From assembly GCF_004792685.1 (NCBI RefSeq), contig NZ_SRXT01000006.1, positions 310,001 through 374,000 of the forward strand: DNA of 64,000 nucleotides. Reading direction: 5' to 3'. This document shows, piece after piece, positions 34,880 to 43,275 of the stretch. The notes under the pieces were generated by a model. It was not told where the DNA came from. It did no database searches and was given only the letters and a program-made list of their open reading frames with translations. Positions within the stretch are counted from its first letter, which is position 1; every line of letters begins with the position of its first letter. A program made the translations under genes and the position numbers. Source of the stretch: Sphingomonas gei. GTDB lineage: Bacteria > Pseudomonadota > Alphaproteobacteria > Sphingomonadales > Sphingomonadaceae.

Positions 34880-36145
34880 CTAACATCCGGGATGACGAAA
34901 ACGGCTAATTGACTCCGGAGCATAGCGTTCCGCCAGCAGCGCCCGGGCGGCGTCCACCCCGGTCAGATAAGCACCGTGCGCGGTCGAGAAATTGTTCGGC
35001 GAGCATGCCTCGCCGGCGAAGCGGATGCGCGGATCGACCGGGGTGGCAAGCGTGCCGCGTGCCGCCGCCGCACTAGGCAAAGCGTGGCTGTAGCTGCCGA
35101 GGATGAAGTCGTCGCGGCCCCAGGCCGAGCCGGCGAGCAGCCGCAGCCGCTTGCGCCACGCGCTGCCGAGCAGCGCGCAGAGCTCGTCCAGCGCGAAGGC
35201 GGCGGCGCCGTCCAGCCCTTCGGCCTCCATCGAGCGCGCGCCTTCGCCGCCGAACATTGCCTCGATCACCGGCCGCCCCATTGGGCGCAAAGTATAGGTC
35301 GCGGTGATCGCCTCTCGCGGATTGCCGAGCAGATGCGCGTCGGCATCGATCTCGTCGTCGCCGTCGAGCGCGAAAAATAATTTGTCAGCGAGCCCGAGGG
35401 GCAATTGCGCTGCAGCGTGCAGCACCGGATCGAGCGCAGCATCGAAGCGGATCGCGCCGCGCGCCAACACATTGGTGGACACCGTGACGATCGCGGCGTC
35501 GGCCTCGACCGTGCCGCCGCGGGTTTCGATCCGCAGCCGTGTGCCGCTGCCGTCGACTGCGGTGACCGGCGTGGCAAGCGACACCCGCAGCCGCGCCCCA
35601 TGCGCCGCGACGAGCGCGCCATAGCCTTCGGCCACGCGCCAGTCGGTCTCGGTCGCGGCGTCGTCATAAGCGAGATAATCGGCGATCGAGACCTCGGCGT
35701 TGCCGGCGCCGTTGATATAGCCGCTCAGCGCGTCGAGATAGCCGTTCCACTCGCATCGCGGGAGCAGCGCGTCGGCGGCGCGGTCGCTGACAGGCGGGTC
35801 CGCGCGCATGCGCTCGACGAACGCGGCGAATGCGGCTCCGGCGGCGGCCTGCTCGGCCTTGCCGAACCCCAATGCGCGCCATTGCTCGCGCCAGCGCGGC
35901 AGGGTGCGATCGACGGTGAAGCCGCTCGCCTCGGCGACGCCGACCCAGGGATTATGCTCGGCGGAATGCAGCCAGCCCGCGCCCAGATCGAGCGGCATGC
36001 CTGCAATGTGGATCGTATGCGCACGGCCGCCGAGACGGTCGCTCGCCTCGAGGGTCAGCGTGTCCACGCCGGCGTCGGCGAGCGTCCGGGCGGCGGCCAC
36101 GCCCGCCGCGCCCCCGCCGATGATGGCAACTGGGACGTGATTCAC
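34880..36145 (-). CDS. Flavin amine oxidase family protein
   Basis: 421 residues. FAD-binding N-terminus VAIIGGGAAGVAAARTLADAG near residue 5, with GGRAHT following, and the C-terminal FAD motif RIRFAGEACSPNNFSTAHGAYLTG (positions about 370-393) of monoamine oxidases and polyamine oxidases. Substrate unknown. It is divergent from the radical SAM gene cluster across about 490 bases. The last ten codons lie within the repeat-type intergenic sequence, so the C-terminus may have been extended by the repeat. Confidence 0.85.
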   Translation of the reverse strand: MNHVPVAIIGGGAAGVAAARTLADAGVDTLTLEASDRLGGRAHTIHIAGMPLDLGAGWLHSAEHNPWVGVAEASGFTVDRTLPRWREQWRALGFGKAEQAAAGAAFAAFVERMRADPPVSDRAADALLPRCEWNGYLDALSGYINGAGNAEVSIADYLAYDDAATETDWRVAEGYGALVAAHGARLRVSLATPVTAVDGSGTRLRIETRGGTVEADAAIVTVSTNVLARGAIRFDAALDPVLHAAAQLPLGLADKLFFALDGDDEIDADAHLLGNPREAITATYTLRPMGRPVIEAMFGGEGARSMEAEGLDGAAAFALDELCALLGSAWRKRLRLLAGSAWGRDDFILGSYSHALPSAAAARGTLATPVDPRIRFAGEACSPNNFSTAHGAYLTGVDAARALLAERYAPESISRFRHPGC

Positions 36146-36225
36146 TCGGCCACGCCCAAAACAACGAATTTCATATCGATACCGTCCACGCCGAGCGACT
36201 TATCAACACTGATCCTGGGGCTCAA

Positions 36226-36438
36226 TCATTCTCCCGCGGCGCGGGCGGCGCAGGCGTCATTCTGTTTCTCTTCATGGACGTGGGCCGCGATGACGGCGGG
36301 ACGGACGCGCACCGATCGCACCGCCTCGGCGCTGGCGACTGCGATTGGATCCGGCGCGGTTCGGCAGATTTCAGGCAAGTCACGGTCCGTCTTTTCGTCA
36401 ACAATCCGGTTAAACATCCGATCCGGAGCTAACGTCAT
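36226..36438 (-). CDS. Possible small hypothetical protein
   Basis: 70 residues from the ATG at 36438. Charged, no signal peptide and no recognised family; one Cys is near residue 26 and one near the C-terminus (DACAARAAGE). No clear ribosome binding site is present. It could be a spurious frame in the 490-base gap, or a second small peptide of the neighbouring cluster. Amino-acid composition is moderately protein-like. Confidence 0.25.
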   Translation of the reverse strand: MTLAPDRMFNRIVDEKTDRDLPEICRTAPDPIAVASAEAVRSVRVRPAVIAAHVHEEKQNDACAARAAGE

Positions 36439-36632
36439 ATTGGGCGGCGTTCCCGTTTGTCGAAGATGATGATACGACAACAAATGGAAGTTACTCCAGT
36501 GCCTGTTGCAGGTATCACGATAATAAAGTGAACGAGCGCTGTTGGCCTAGCAACTCTCCAAAGAGCTTGTTTGGCGCTGCATCGTCTACTTGCGATTGCG
36601 CGACACTGTTAAAAATTGTGACAGGAGTTGCT
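36439..36632. other. Leader region upstream of the radical SAM gene
   Basis: Notably A/T-richer than its surroundings (CAAATGGAAG, GATAATAAAG, TTAAAAATTGTG), as expected for the promoter region of the RiPP-like cluster. The total gap between the divergent amine-oxidase and radical SAM genes is 487 bases, and I see no other gene in it beyond the weak frame at 36226-36438. AGGAG lies just before the ATG at 36633. Confidence 0.4.
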
Positions 36633-38123
36633 ATGCGCATACGTGACAATGTCTTCGAGCGGTCGCCGCTTGACAGCATCTCCGGGCCGGTACCGAATGA
36701 CGCCGTATTGGACGGGGCGCAAAGTGCGCCCGTCCAGGCGCGATGGAAGCCCTCCCGCTTCAACGTCCAGGCAACCACGGCCGAAGGCTGGCTGCTGCTG
36801 TGGAACACCTATACCGGCGCGATGAACGCGTTTCGGCCGGCGAAGCGCGAAACAATTCTGGGGTTGATCAGTCGGAAAGGCACGGCGGGTTCCGGCGGCA
36901 TAAGCGGCTATTTCGCGCAACGCGGCTATCTCGTTCCGGCGGAGGCCGACGAACTGCGCCGGGTGCAATATGCCTTCGGGCAGGAAAATCATCGCAGCGA
37001 CCGCCTTGAGCTGATCCTGCTGCCCTCCGAAGACTGTAACTTCCGCTGCACCTATTGCTACGAGAGCTTCCGGCGGGGCACCATGCGCCCGGAAGTGCGC
37101 GAGGGGATCAAGAAACTGGTCGAGAGCCGCGCGGGCTCGCTGCGCGAGCTGACGGTGGGCTGGTTCGGCGGCGAGCCATTGTACGGCATGGAAGCGATCG
37201 ACGATCTCGCTCCCTATTTTGCCGAGATCGCCGAGCGCGCGGGCATCGACTATTTCAGTCACATCACCACCAATGCGTATCTGCTCACCGGCGAGGTGGT
37301 GGATCGTCTGCTGGCCTGGCGCATCACCGATTTCCAGATCACGCTCGACGGGCTGCCCGAGGACCATGACCGGCATCGGCCGAGGCGCGACGGCGGCACT
37401 ACCTTTCAGACGATATACGACAATCTGGCCAGGATGAGCGAGCGCGACGACGAGTTTTCGGTCGTCATTCGAGTCAATTTCGCGCAATCCAATGTCCCGG
37501 GCCTGGAGAAATTCCTCGAGCTTCTGCGGGCGAGGTTCAGCGGCGACGACCGGTTCACGCTCTCGTTCCACGCGGTCGGCCGATGGGGCGGCGACAACGA
37601 CGCCAATCTCGACGTCTGCGGCACCGGCGAAGCGCAAGCCGTGCGGATGCGGCTCAAGGCGGCCGCCCGCGCGCTGGGGCTGCGGGTCACCAGCGGCTGG
37701 CGGCCGGGCGCCGCGCTCGGCACCCAGGTCTGCTACGCGGTGCGGCCCTATAATTTCATCATCGGCGCGCACGGCGACCTGATGAAATGCACCGTCGATC
37801 TCGACAAGAAGGATCGCAATCTCGTCGGCAAGCTGCGTCCCGACGGCACGCTCGATCTGGACGTCGACAAGATGGCGCTGTGGACCGAGCCAGCCTTCGA
37901 GCGCGATACCGGCTGCCAGAGCTGTCACATGCTGCCGGCCTGCCAGGGTGTCCATTGCCCGCAGATCCGGATGGATCACGACAAGGCGCCGTGTCCTGGC
38001 GTCCGTCGCACCGCCAAGCGCGAAATGATCGATTATTTTCAGGCCAAGCAGGCGGCGGAGGCCGGGCCGGGGTCGGCGTTGCCGGGGGCGGGTATCGAAA
38101 CCGCGGACGCGGCGCTCCGGTAA
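36633..38123 (+). CDS. Radical SAM/SPASM peptide maturase
   Basis: 496 residues, ATG preceded by CAGGAGTTGCT. Residues about 41-108 form a small alpha/beta domain of the kind that recognises RiPP leaders. The radical SAM [4Fe-4S] ligands are Cys135, Cys139 and Cys142 (CNFRCTYC), and WFGGEPL (177-183) matches the SPASM subclass. A C-terminal SPASM domain has seven cysteines: 367, 386, 428, 431, 437, 442, 454. Such enzymes install thioethers, C-C or C-N links, or epimerise peptide residues. As first gene before the acyltransferase and the precursor, it is the probable initial maturase. The exact chemistry is not deducible. Confidence 0.9.
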   Translation: MRIRDNVFERSPLDSISGPVPNDAVLDGAQSAPVQARWKPSRFNVQATTAEGWLLLWNTYTGAMNAFRPAKRETILGLISRKGTAGSGGISGYFAQRGYLVPAEADELRRVQYAFGQENHRSDRLELILLPSEDCNFRCTYCYESFRRGTMRPEVREGIKKLVESRAGSLRELTVGWFGGEPLYGMEAIDDLAPYFAEIAERAGIDYFSHITTNAYLLTGEVVDRLLAWRITDFQITLDGLPEDHDRHRPRRDGGTTFQTIYDNLARMSERDDEFSVVIRVNFAQSNVPGLEKFLELLRARFSGDDRFTLSFHAVGRWGGDNDANLDVCGTGEAQAVRMRLKAAARALGLRVTSGWRPGAALGTQVCYAVRPYNFIIGAHGDLMKCTVDLDKKDRNLVGKLRPDGTLDLDVDKMALWTEPAFERDTGCQSCHMLPACQGVHCPQIRMDHDKAPCPGVRRTAKREMIDYFQAKQAAEAGPGSALPGAGIETADAALR

Positions 38124-38152
38124 TCGGTTCGAGACAGGGGAGGCAGGGGCTT

Positions 38153-39508
38153 GTGAATGCAATACCGCACTTCGCTGCAGACGCCATCGATTGCGACGAC
38201 GATCCTGCTGGCCGCATGCCCCTGGCGCAGCTGCTCGCGCGGGGAGGCCGCGGCAAGCGCGAAGTCCTCGATGCGGTCCATGCGCTGAGCGATGCCGCGC
38301 TGATCCCGTTCGGGCTGCGCGCTTATCACATGAACCTGTTGTCGTTGTTCGGGGAAGACTGGCCTCTGGAAAAGATCGCGCGAACCGCGCGCGCCGCGGC
38401 GATCGGCAAGATGATCGGCGGCTGGGAATATCACCACCATTATCTTCCCGGCCTGACGCACACGGCGGAGGTCCCGCAACTCGAAGACTTGCCGCTCGGC
38501 CAGATAACCGAGATTTTGGCGCGCGGCCGCGGGCTGGCCATAGCCTCGTTTCATCTGGGGCCGATGCGCTACCTTCCCTCGGACCTGGCGCATGCCGGCA
38601 TTCCGATCTGCGTCCCGCTGGCGCGCGACTCGCTCAACGATTATCAAACCGCGCGGACGGCAAACCCGGAGGCGGCGCTCTGGAAAAAGCTCCGGATCGT
38701 CAATGCCGAGGAGCATGGCGGCGCGCTTGCCCTGGCCAAAACCCTGGCGCGGGGCGGGTGCGTCCTGTCCACCATCGACGGCAATACCGGGCTGGACGGC
38801 CCACGCGGCGACCAGCGGCGCGCGACGGTACGGATCCTGGGGTCGACCGCGCGCGTCAAGACCGGCCTCATCGGCATGGCCGCGCGCTTCGGCGCGCCGA
38901 TCCTGGTGATGATCGCCTATACAAGCGGCGAGAAGCGACATTGCCGGACGGCGCCGGTCATCGATCCCGGGCGCGCGCTCTGCGGCGACGCGCGCGGGCA
39001 TTTCGTCGAGGCGGCGGTCCAGCGCGCATATTCGTTCTTCGGCGCCGCGTTGCGGGCACACGCGGAGGAATGGTCCGGCGGCGATCTCTTCCACCAGTGG
39101 CGCGTGCCCGGCAGCCTCCCCCAGCGCGATATCGCGGAGGTCGCGCAGATGCTCGGCCACAGTCTCGCGGCGGGTGGCCGCTTGACGATCAATCACCGTC
39201 GCATCGTTCCGCTGAGCGGCGAGGCCGACAGGATCTGGTCCGATGCGGTGAGCGGGCGATGCTATCGGCTGCCTGCGGAGATGGCGGCGTTGGCCGAGCA
39301 ACTTTCCGCGCCGGACGGCATCGGCCGCGACTGGCTCGACCGACACGCCGGCACGGCGCGTTCGCGGATATGGGCGTTCCTGTGCCAGCTCGCATCCCGC
39401 GATGCGATCCGGCCAATGGAGCGCGCCGCCAATGACGGAACCAGACGCGAAAACCCGAAAGCAGTTCGAGAGATTGCTCATCCTCCGATGCATGGGACGG
39501 GCATGTAA
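38153..39508 (+). CDS. LpxL-like acyltransferase with C-terminal recognition-like domain
   Basis: 451 residues, GTG start 29 bases after the radical SAM stop. Residues about 125-320 resemble the lipid A lauroyl/myristoyl acyltransferase family: SFHLGPMR (His134), IDGNTGLDGPRG, VKTGLIGMAARFGAPIL, FHQWR. The acidic partner of the usual H-x4-D/E motif is replaced (His134-x4-Arg139), so activity on lipid A is doubtful. Residues about 345-420 (RIVPLSGEADRIW, CYRLPAEMAALAEQL) look like a winged-helix/PqqD-type domain, as in its neighbours. Inference: it may fatty-acylate the peptide product, perhaps on ornithine or lysine. Confidence 0.65.
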   Translation: MNAIPHFAADAIDCDDDPAGRMPLAQLLARGGRGKREVLDAVHALSDAALIPFGLRAYHMNLLSLFGEDWPLEKIARTARAAAIGKMIGGWEYHHHYLPGLTHTAEVPQLEDLPLGQITEILARGRGLAIASFHLGPMRYLPSDLAHAGIPICVPLARDSLNDYQTARTANPEAALWKKLRIVNAEEHGGALALAKTLARGGCVLSTIDGNTGLDGPRGDQRRATVRILGSTARVKTGLIGMAARFGAPILVMIAYTSGEKRHCRTAPVIDPGRALCGDARGHFVEAAVQRAYSFFGAALRAHAEEWSGGDLFHQWRVPGSLPQRDIAEVAQMLGHSLAAGGRLTINHRRIVPLSGEADRIWSDAVSGRCYRLPAEMAALAEQLSAPDGIGRDWLDRHAGTARSRIWAFLCQLASRDAIRPMERAANDGTRRENPKAVREIAHPPMHGTGM

Positions 39509-39574
39509 GCAAGCAAGTGCATCACAGCGGGACGGGTAATTCGATCCGTTCCGAACAACTAGGGAGCTTTTGCC

Positions 39575-39712
39575 ATGATTGAAAAAATCGAAACCAGCGA
39601 TTCGCTGCTGATCGACGAGTTCGAGATCATCGAACTCGAAGACCGTCTGGAGCTGGCGGGCCGCTGCAACGGCCGCTGCGACGCGCCGACCGTGCCGATC
39701 AAGCCCGCCTGA
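39575..39712 (+). CDS. Putative RiPP precursor peptide
   Basis: 45 residues, too short for most gene finders. AGGGAG lies eight bases before the ATG. An acidic leader (residues 1-28: MIEKIETSDSLLIDEFEIIE then LEDRLELA) is followed by GRCNGRCDAPTVPIKPA (29-45), which contains two Gly-Arg-Cys units, Arg30/Cys31 and Arg34/Cys35, and a Pro-rich tail with one Lys. The acidic helix-prone leader with FEIIEL-type hydrophobics fits binding to a recognition domain. It lies between the maturase genes and the protease gene, and a strong hairpin follows. Core modifications and cleavage site are not known. Confidence 0.75.
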   Translation: MIEKIETSDSLLIDEFEIIELEDRLELAGRCNGRCDAPTVPIKPA

Positions 39713-39731
39713 GTTCTTCAGGTCGTCAAAC

Positions 39732-39761
39732 GGCGGGATCGGGCAGTGTTCCGGTCCCGCC
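39732..39761 (+). terminator. Hairpin after the precursor gene, partial terminator or processing site
   Basis: GGCGGGA-t-CGG and CCG-g-TCCCGCC pair across an 8-base loop (10 pairs with one mismatch). It starts 19 bases after the precursor stop and is not followed by a strong T-tract (ATTATCG). It probably limits read-through so that the small peptide is made in excess of the enzymes downstream. Confidence 0.6.
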
Positions 39762-39803
39762 ATTATCGCTCGCGCGATTACTGCAGCTTGCGGATCACCG
39801 TGC

Positions 39804-41102
39804 ATGATTGAAGATCAACGCCCCTTCGCCAATCCTCTGCTGGAAGCGTCCGCCTTCGATTCGGACGCCGGCAAGCCGATGACGCTCTGCGTGGTGCCGA
39901 GCGCAAATGAGCCGGTCCGCTTCGCGATCCCCGCGCTCTACATGGATCTGGTGCGCCAGTTCGATGGCGAGCGCTCCGAGGAGGAGGCGATCCACGCCTT
40001 TCTCGGCCATCATCCCGGCAGCTTCGAGCCGGAGTGGCTGCGGCGGCTGATCCGGCAATCGCTGCTGCCCAAGGGCATCCTGATCTATGCGCATCAGGAT
40101 CCGGCGCGCGTCGCGGTGAGCAGCCAGCCCAAGCGCGCTTTCCTGTTCCTCAAGCTGCCGATCTTCCCACCCAGCGTGGTCGATGTCGTGGCGCAATGGC
40201 TGAGTTTCATGTTCCAATGGCCGGCGCTGCTTTGCGGTGCCTTATTGTTCGTTGCTTCGCACGTCTATGTATACGGCGTGCTCATTCAGGAACGGCATGT
40301 CGACTTCAATCAGCTCAATGCGGCTGGCATTCTGCTGATAATGCTGCTCTCCACTCTGGGCACGATCTGCCATGAGTTTGGCCACGCCAGCGCCGCCGCC
40401 CATTACGGCTGCAGGAAAATGACGATCGGTTGGGGTCTGTACATCATCTATACGGTGCTGTGGACCAACGTGTCCGAAGCGTGGAAGCTGCCACGGCGCC
40501 AGAGGGCGATGATAGACATCGGAGGCGTGTACTTCGAATCCCTGTTCCTGCTGCTGACATTGGCGCTTTATTCCGAAACCGGCAATCTGGTCTTCCTTTT
40601 TGCATTCGTCATGATCGATTTGAACATCGTGATGACGCTCAATCCGTTTCTGCGCATGGACGGTTATTGGCTGATGAGCGACCTGTTCGGTATCGTCAAT
40701 CTGCGCAAGCAGCAAACGGCGTGGCTGGAGGAGATCGCCGCGAAGCTCTTCGGAAACGGATCCGGCGCTCCGCGGAGCAGCCTGAGCGAAAGGGCCAAAT
40801 GGGCGTTGGGCATCTATTCCGTGGCGGGCGCAATATTCCTGATCTACCTGCTTACGGTAATCTTCAAATTCGTGATCCTGAACGTGGCGGGCGCATATCC
40901 GGCGATGCTGCAGGCGTTCTGGCACGATGCCCTGGCGGGGATGACGGCGCTGGAGCTGCTCGGCGGCTTTTTCGAGATCTTCTGGCGCAGCCTGATGTTG
41001 CTCGGCGCCGCGGTTATGCTGCTGAGCCTGGGAAGGCGAGCCATCGGGATGGTGGCTCGAGTCGGCATGTTCAGAGCCGCCGCGCAGCAACGCGGCGTCT
41101 GA
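39804..41102 (+). CDS. M50-type membrane zinc protease with N-terminal peptide-recognition-like domain
   Basis: 432 residues. Residues about 25-97 look like the winged-helix domain found in other cluster proteins (VRFAIPALYMDLVRQF, then a helix and ILIYA). The membrane part has His190-Glu-Phe-Gly-His194 (HEFGH) in a hydrophobic helix and NPFLRMDGYW (280-289), the second metal-site motif of M50/YydH-type peptidases, with about eight membrane helices. It likely removes or trims the leader during maturation and export. It follows the precursor gene by 91 bases across a hairpin, and precedes the first arginase-like gene by 6 bases. Confidence 0.8.
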   Translation: MIEDQRPFANPLLEASAFDSDAGKPMTLCVVPSANEPVRFAIPALYMDLVRQFDGERSEEEAIHAFLGHHPGSFEPEWLRRLIRQSLLPKGILIYAHQDPARVAVSSQPKRAFLFLKLPIFPPSVVDVVAQWLSFMFQWPALLCGALLFVASHVYVYGVLIQERHVDFNQLNAAGILLIMLLSTLGTICHEFGHASAAAHYGCRKMTIGWGLYIIYTVLWTNVSEAWKLPRRQRAMIDIGGVYFESLFLLLTLALYSETGNLVFLFAFVMIDLNIVMTLNPFLRMDGYWLMSDLFGIVNLRKQQTAWLEEIAAKLFGNGSGAPRSSLSERAKWALGIYSVAGAIFLIYLLTVIFKFVILNVAGAYPAMLQAFWHDALAGMTALELLGGFFEIFWRSLMLLGAAVMLLSLGRRAIGMVARVGMFRAAAQQRGV

Positions 41103-41108
41103 CCGGAA

Positions 41109-42287
41109 ATGGCTATTCTCGAGGCCTTTTGCGACGAAGCACCGGCGTCCGGGGGCGAATATCCGGCGGGCGACGCCAGGCATTCCGGTCCGCAGGGCGA
41201 CCCCGCCGGCGCGGACCCGCTGCTGACGACGCGTCTCATGGTCTCCGACGACCTCGCGCTGGAAAGCCAGGACGACACCCATATCGTCGTCATCAACACG
41301 GCTTCATCCGCGCGGACGAAGCTGTCGCTTTCCGCTTATCGCTTGCTGAAGGCGTTCGCGCGCCCGTGTCGTATCGATCAGGTCGCGCCCGCGCAGGTCG
41401 CGGCTCAGATCCTGCCGCAGGTGCGAATGCTGGTCGACAAGCAGATGCTGGTCGACGCCGATGCGCCGGTGCCCGCGGATACAGTCAGGCTGCGCACTGC
41501 CGTCGCCTATAAATTCTGCGGCGCGCCGGCTTATGCAAAGTCGAAGATCCCGGATTTTGTCATACTCGGTGTTCCGTACGATCTAGCCGGGGAGACTGAC
41601 AGTCGCCTGGCGCCCGCCCTGATCCGTCGGAAATCGCTCGATTATTCCTATCAACTGGATTTCGGCGATGGTCGTCCGCGCGGCTGGTTCGACGTGAACC
41701 GCGGTGTCTGGATGCTGCGGGGTGCGACGCTTGCCGACGCGGGCGATGTCCCGGTCGACTATGGCGAGAACCGGGCCTGCTGGGTCGAGCGGGTCGGGAC
41801 CGCGCTCGCGGAATGCTGCACTGGTCACAGCGTGCCCCTCATTCTCGGCGGCGACCGTTCGGTAACCGGCGCCGCGCTTGGCGGGCTGCGCCACCCCGGC
41901 AAGCTGACGGTGGTGCAGATTACCGCTGATCCCGAACACGCGGCGGATGGTGCGGGCCGGCATCTGCTGCGGATGGACAAGGTCGAGCGCGTCGTCAGCC
42001 TCGGTGCCTGTCTGGACCGCCGACCGGAGACCGTTCGCGCGTGGGGCGACGCGCTTTCGATTTATTTGTCGATCGATCCGAGCATCGCCGGCGCGCGCTG
42101 GACGGCACCACCCGGACCGACGCTGCACGAACTGAAGGTGCTGATCGCCGCGATCGGCAAGGTCCATCGCATCGTCGGCATCGAGCTGGTCGGGCTCGAC
42201 ATGCGATCCCGCTCGCCGGAACTGGCTGCCATTACCGGATGCCACCTGGCCCTGGCCGCGATGAGCGCCGCGCATGACCGGTTCTGA
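41109..42287 (+). CDS. Arginase-like pseudoenzyme fused to a recognition-like N-terminal domain (module 1)
   Basis: 392 residues. Residues about 41-118 form a winged-helix/PqqD-like unit (HIVVINTASSARTKLSLSAY, then LLKAF and KQMLVDA). Residues about 148-392 keep the ureohydrolase fold (ILGVPYDLA, LILGGDR) but lose the Mn ligands: the His of GGDHS is Arg250, the DAHTD motif is ITADPEH (271-277), and SxDxD is SIDPS (321-325). It should be catalytically dead as an arginase. Inference: a scaffold that binds the precursor leader and presents the core to the active arginase encoded next. Confidence 0.75.
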   Translation: MAILEAFCDEAPASGGEYPAGDARHSGPQGDPAGADPLLTTRLMVSDDLALESQDDTHIVVINTASSARTKLSLSAYRLLKAFARPCRIDQVAPAQVAAQILPQVRMLVDKQMLVDADAPVPADTVRLRTAVAYKFCGAPAYAKSKIPDFVILGVPYDLAGETDSRLAPALIRRKSLDYSYQLDFGDGRPRGWFDVNRGVWMLRGATLADAGDVPVDYGENRACWVERVGTALAECCTGHSVPLILGGDRSVTGAALGGLRHPGKLTVVQITADPEHAADGAGRHLLRMDKVERVVSLGACLDRRPETVRAWGDALSIYLSIDPSIAGARWTAPPGPTLHELKVLIAAIGKVHRIVGIELVGLDMRSRSPELAAITGCHLALAAMSAAHDRF

Positions 42288-42294
42288 GGCCCCG

Positions 42295-43275
42295 ATGGAC
42301 GTACCTGTCCCTCCCGCTTCGCTGTTCGGCTGGCCCGGCTGTCAACACGTCTCGCCGGAGATCGGAGCATTGTGCGCAATCGGGGCGCCGACCGATCACG
42401 GTAATGTGATATCGCGCGGCGCGTCGCGCGGCCCCGCCGCGATCCGTCGTGCCAGCCTGCAACTGCCTGAGCTGCGGCTCGATGGGCTGGACATCGGAGA
42501 TGTGGACCGGTCGGATGGCCCCGATCCGCAACGGTATCTGGATCGCATCGCCGCCGTGACGCAGCGGATTCGTGAACGCGGCCTGTGCCCATTGCTTCTC
42601 GGCGGCGACCATTCGATCACCTACGCGCCGGTTTCGACGCTGCATCGCTCACGCGAACTGTGCCTGATCTGGTTCGACGCACACACCGATTTCAGTCCCT
42701 GGTCCGGACAGAATTTCCACAATCACAAGCAGGTTCTGCGTCGGATATCGAAACTGGGGGGCGTAAGCCGGATCGTGCAGATCGGGTATCGCGGGATCAC
42801 TGCCGGCGACGAACGTTCGCTTGGTGCGAAATCGGTGGTGGTGACGACGAGCTGTGCGCGCGAACTCGACGCGCAGGCGCTGCTCGCGCTCGTTCCCTAT
42901 GCGCTGCCTTGCTACATCTCGATCGACATCGATGTCATCGATCCGCTCTGGGCGCCGGGAACCAGTGCGCCGGTGCCCGACGGCCTGCTGCCGGATCAGT
43001 TGAAGGGCATGCTGCAGACATTGGTCCGGCATCGCGAGATATTGGGAGTCGACCTGGTCGAAGTGAATCCCGTTCTGGATCTGGAGGCGGCAACCAGCCG
43101 CGTCGCCGCCGACCTCCTCCACGGGATTGCGGAGCATTGGGTCCACCAGCGGTTGCGGCGATCGGCGCCGGCGGGAGATGCGGCTTTCGAGGCTTTCGCA
43201 GTAGCGCCCGTCGCTTGCGAAACGACCCGGCACGGCCACCCCGATCCGATTCAAGGCGCGCGCAATGCAATCTAG
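42295..43275 (+). CDS. Arginase-family protein with complete metal site, candidate peptide arginase (module 1)
   Basis: 326 residues from the ATG at 42295, with GAGG five bases upstream; the ATG at 42274 is a weaker alternative. All Mn ligands are present: His106 in GGDHS, Asp128/His130/Asp132 in DAHTD, and Asp211/Asp213 in SIDIDVIDP. HNHKQVLRR (142-150) occupies the substrate-loop position and is shared with the second copy. It probably hydrolyses a guanidinium group. In this setting the peptide arginase OspR (arginine to ornithine in landornamides) is the closest known precedent. Free arginine or agmatine use cannot be excluded. Stop overlaps the next start by 11 bases. Confidence 0.8.
   Translation: MDVPVPPASLFGWPGCQHVSPEIGALCAIGAPTDHGNVISRGASRGPAAIRRASLQLPELRLDGLDIGDVDRSDGPDPQRYLDRIAAVTQRIRERGLCPLLLGGDHSITYAPVSTLHRSRELCLIWFDAHTDFSPWSGQNFHNHKQVLRRISKLGGVSRIVQIGYRGITAGDERSLGAKSVVVTTSCARELDAQALLALVPYALPCYISIDIDVIDPLWAPGTSAPVPDGLLPDQLKGMLQTLVRHREILGVDLVEVNPVLDLEAATSRVAADLLHGIAEHWVHQRLRRSAPAGDAAFEAFAVAPVACETTRHGHPDPIQGARNAI

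Noticed and set aside
36484..36531. 15-codon frame (ATG to TGA) in the leader region of the cluster, possible leader peptide
   Set aside because: No ribosome binding site and no regulatory codon run; frames this short arise by chance.
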